Assembly: GCF_016745505.1 (NCBI RefSeq)
Contig: NZ_JAERUC010000063.1
Coordinates: forward strand, 1-49,755
Direction: 5' to 3'
Source: Streptomyces silvae
Lineage (GTDB): Bacteria; Actinomycetota; Actinomycetes; Streptomycetales; Streptomycetaceae
Length of the DNA stretch: 49,755 bases
Shown in pieces: positions 48,492-49,755 of this stretch. Under the pieces are notes generated by a model. It searched no databases. It saw only the letters and a list, made by a program, of their open reading frames with translations, and was not told where the DNA came from. The position numbers and the translations under genes were made by a program. The number at the start of each line of letters is the position of its first letter. Positions within the stretch are counted from its first letter, which is position 1.

Positions 48492-49755
48492 CTACAACTC
48501 CTGGATGCGAACGTCGCGGTAGGAGATCACGTCGGTGGTGCTGTGGACCTGGAGTCCGATGTAACCGGAGGCGTACCGCCGGCCGTCGGTGCCCGGGTCG
48601 TCACCTCGCGGTGGTTCGAAGACCTGGCCGCCGTTGTTGTCGAACTCATTGATCAGGACACCGTTGCGGTAGACCGAGTAGTGCTGGTCCACCACCCGGA
48701 TCTCGTAGTCGTTCCAGGTGCCCTTGGGGGTGACCCCGGCGCCGCCGAGGCCGACCCGGTCGAAGCCGTAGACCGAACCGGTCTTGTACATGTCTCCGCC
48801 GGGCCCGTCATAGGCTTGGATCTCATGGCCGTACTTGATGGCGGCCCACTCCGGTCGGGGCTCCTCCGGGTGGTCGTGGACGTTCGGGAAGCGGACGAAC
48901 ACGCCGCCGTTGGCGTTGGCGCCCTCCGGGGCGTCGTCCCGCCACTGGAGCTTCAGCGAGAAGTCCCCGTACTGCCGCGACGGGAACCACAGCATCCCCA
49001 TGCCGTCCACCGTGGTGGAGCTGGTGATCGAGCCCTCCTCCTCGTTCAGCGCGAACTGTCCGCCGCCGACCTGCTCCCACTTGGCGAGGGACGCGGCGGT
49101 GCCGTCGAAGAGCTTGCGGTAGCCCTCGTCCTGGCCCGGCTTGCCGATGCCGGACTGCTTGGCCGCCTTGTAGATCTTCTTGTGCTCACGGGCGTCGACG
49201 ACCCCGTCGGCGAGCAGCTTGTCCAGGACCTTGTCGACGTGCTTGAGGAACAAGGCGTGCGAGGACCAGTCCTTCTCGTCCTCGATCAGCTCGTTGATCG
49301 TGCAGCGGTTGCCGGTGAGCCGGTTGGGGACACCGGTGTCCACCGTGCCGACGATGACGGTCAGCCGTTCGTCGAACTCCGGGCAGTTGGGCGCCGGAAC
49401 CCCGCCACTCTGCGCGACGGTGAACGAACTCCGCTTGGCCTCCGAGGTGTTGCCCGCCTTGTCCGTCGCCCGGTGGGCGAAGGTGTGGTAGCCGACGCGG
49501 TCGACGATGACGGGGGAGGAGTACGCGAGGTACGGTCCGCCGTCGAGGGAGTACTCGGCCTTGTCCACGCCCGAGTCGTCGTCGGTCGCGCTGAGGGTGA
49601 CCTCGGCGCTCGTGATGAACGCGCCGTCCGAGTTCTTGTCGCCCGCCACGACCACGGAGGTCTCCGGCGGCGTCCTGTCCTGCGACGGCGGCTCGACGAC
49701 GGTGAAGTCGACCGCCTTCTCCTCGGCCGCGTTGCCGGACTTGTCGGTGGCGCGG
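48492..49755 (-). CDS. Secreted DUF1080 protein with Ig-like repeats (5' part outside window)
   Basis: The 3' portion of a gene that continues beyond position 49755; at least 420 residues are seen. From the right edge inward there are two Ig-like/OmpL47-type units. Each carries RATDKxGNxxE and FTV, with TPPETSVVVAGDKNSDG between. A linker region with HKKIYKAAKQ and a Cys pair comes next. The C-terminal part is a DUF1080 (LamG-like, 3-keto-disaccharide hydrolase) domain beginning YRKLFDGTAASLAKWEQVGG and ending YRDVRIQEL. It likely acts outside the cell on glycans. The signal peptide would lie outside the window. It is convergent with the DUF3533-like gene, 15 bp away. Confidence 0.85.
   Translation of the reverse strand, partial: RATDKSGNAAEEKAVDFTVVEPPSQDRTPPETSVVVAGDKNSDGAFITSAEVTLSATDDDSGVDKAEYSLDGGPYLAYSSPVIVDRVGYHTFAHRATDKAGNTSEAKRSSFTVAQSGGVPAPNCPEFDERLTVIVGTVDTGVPNRLTGNRCTINELIEDEKDWSSHALFLKHVDKVLDKLLADGVVDAREHKKIYKAAKQSGIGKPGQDEGYRKLFDGTAASLAKWEQVGGGQFALNEEEGSITSSTTVDGMGMLWFPSRQYGDFSLKLQWRDDAPEGANANGGVFVRFPNVHDHPEEPRPEWAAIKYGHEIQAYDGPGGDMYKTGSVYGFDRVGLGGAGVTPKGTWNDYEIRVVDQHYSVYRNGVLINEFDNNGGQVFEPPRGDDPGTDGRRYASGYIGLQVHSTTDVISYRDVRIQEL

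Noticed and set aside
1..49755. tRNA, rRNA, CRISPR, insertion sequence, prophage or integrative element
   Set aside because: No transposase, integrase, phage gene, regular spacer-repeat array or recognisable RNA gene was seen on either strand.

Overview
The window is high-GC DNA with strong GC bias at third codon positions. It carries gene families typical of Streptomyces or a close relative: a conservon, a WhiJ/BldB-type regulator cluster, DUF2510 and DUF397 proteins, a DUF574 methyltransferase, and a single complete mce locus. About 50 protein-coding genes are supported. I saw no rRNA, tRNA, CRISPR array, insertion sequence or prophage. It reads as ordinary chromosomal sequence.

Layout. 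(1) 37-1482: two divergent, apparently leaderless genes, a small membrane-anchored protein and a DUF2510-scramblase fusion. (2) 1545-6013: protocatechuate branch of the beta-ketoadipate pathway, pcaH-pcaG-pcaB-pcaL on the minus strand, facing the MarR repressor gene pcaV, with two matching palindromic operators between them. (3) 6127-9218: a two-domain VOC protein, then a FUSC-type aromatic-acid exporter translationally coupled to a MarR regulator. (4) 9262-14451: an untracked 35-residue ORF, then a five-gene conservon (sensor-kinase-like ATPase, Roadblock protein, DUF742 protein, GTPase, P450). The P450 carries EQTLW where almost all P450s have ExxR. (5) 14478-19422: a GH4 glycosidase, a WhiJ-like cluster (anti-sigma-type ATPase, partner, XRE regulator, DUF397) with a 21-bp palindromic operator, a DUF574 methyltransferase and a YchJ-family protein. 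(6) 19502-26018: a DHA2 efflux pump with an extra C-terminal domain, an ATP-grasp enzyme, a second P450, and an SCP2/acyl-CoA dehydrogenase operon behind two tandem palindromes.

(7) 26055-45168 is the most integrated block. A PucR-type regulator and three exported proteins of unknown function precede a 13-gene mce operon. Its order is MceG ATPase, two YrbE permeases, six MCE proteins, four Mce-associated proteins arranged as A-B-A'-B', and a lytic transglycosylase. Nearly all of these genes overlap or abut, so they are probably one transcript. Together they look like an envelope-spanning lipid or sterol importer with its own peptidoglycan-opening enzyme. The exported proteins and PucR regulator are candidate accessory parts.

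(8) 45173-49755: an ATP-dependent DNA ligase divergent from a LigD-type polymerase-domain protein (end-joining repair), a DUF3533-like membrane protein, and the 3' part of a secreted DUF1080 protein that runs off the right edge.

Functional calls rest on translated sequence, motifs and gene order only. No database search was run.
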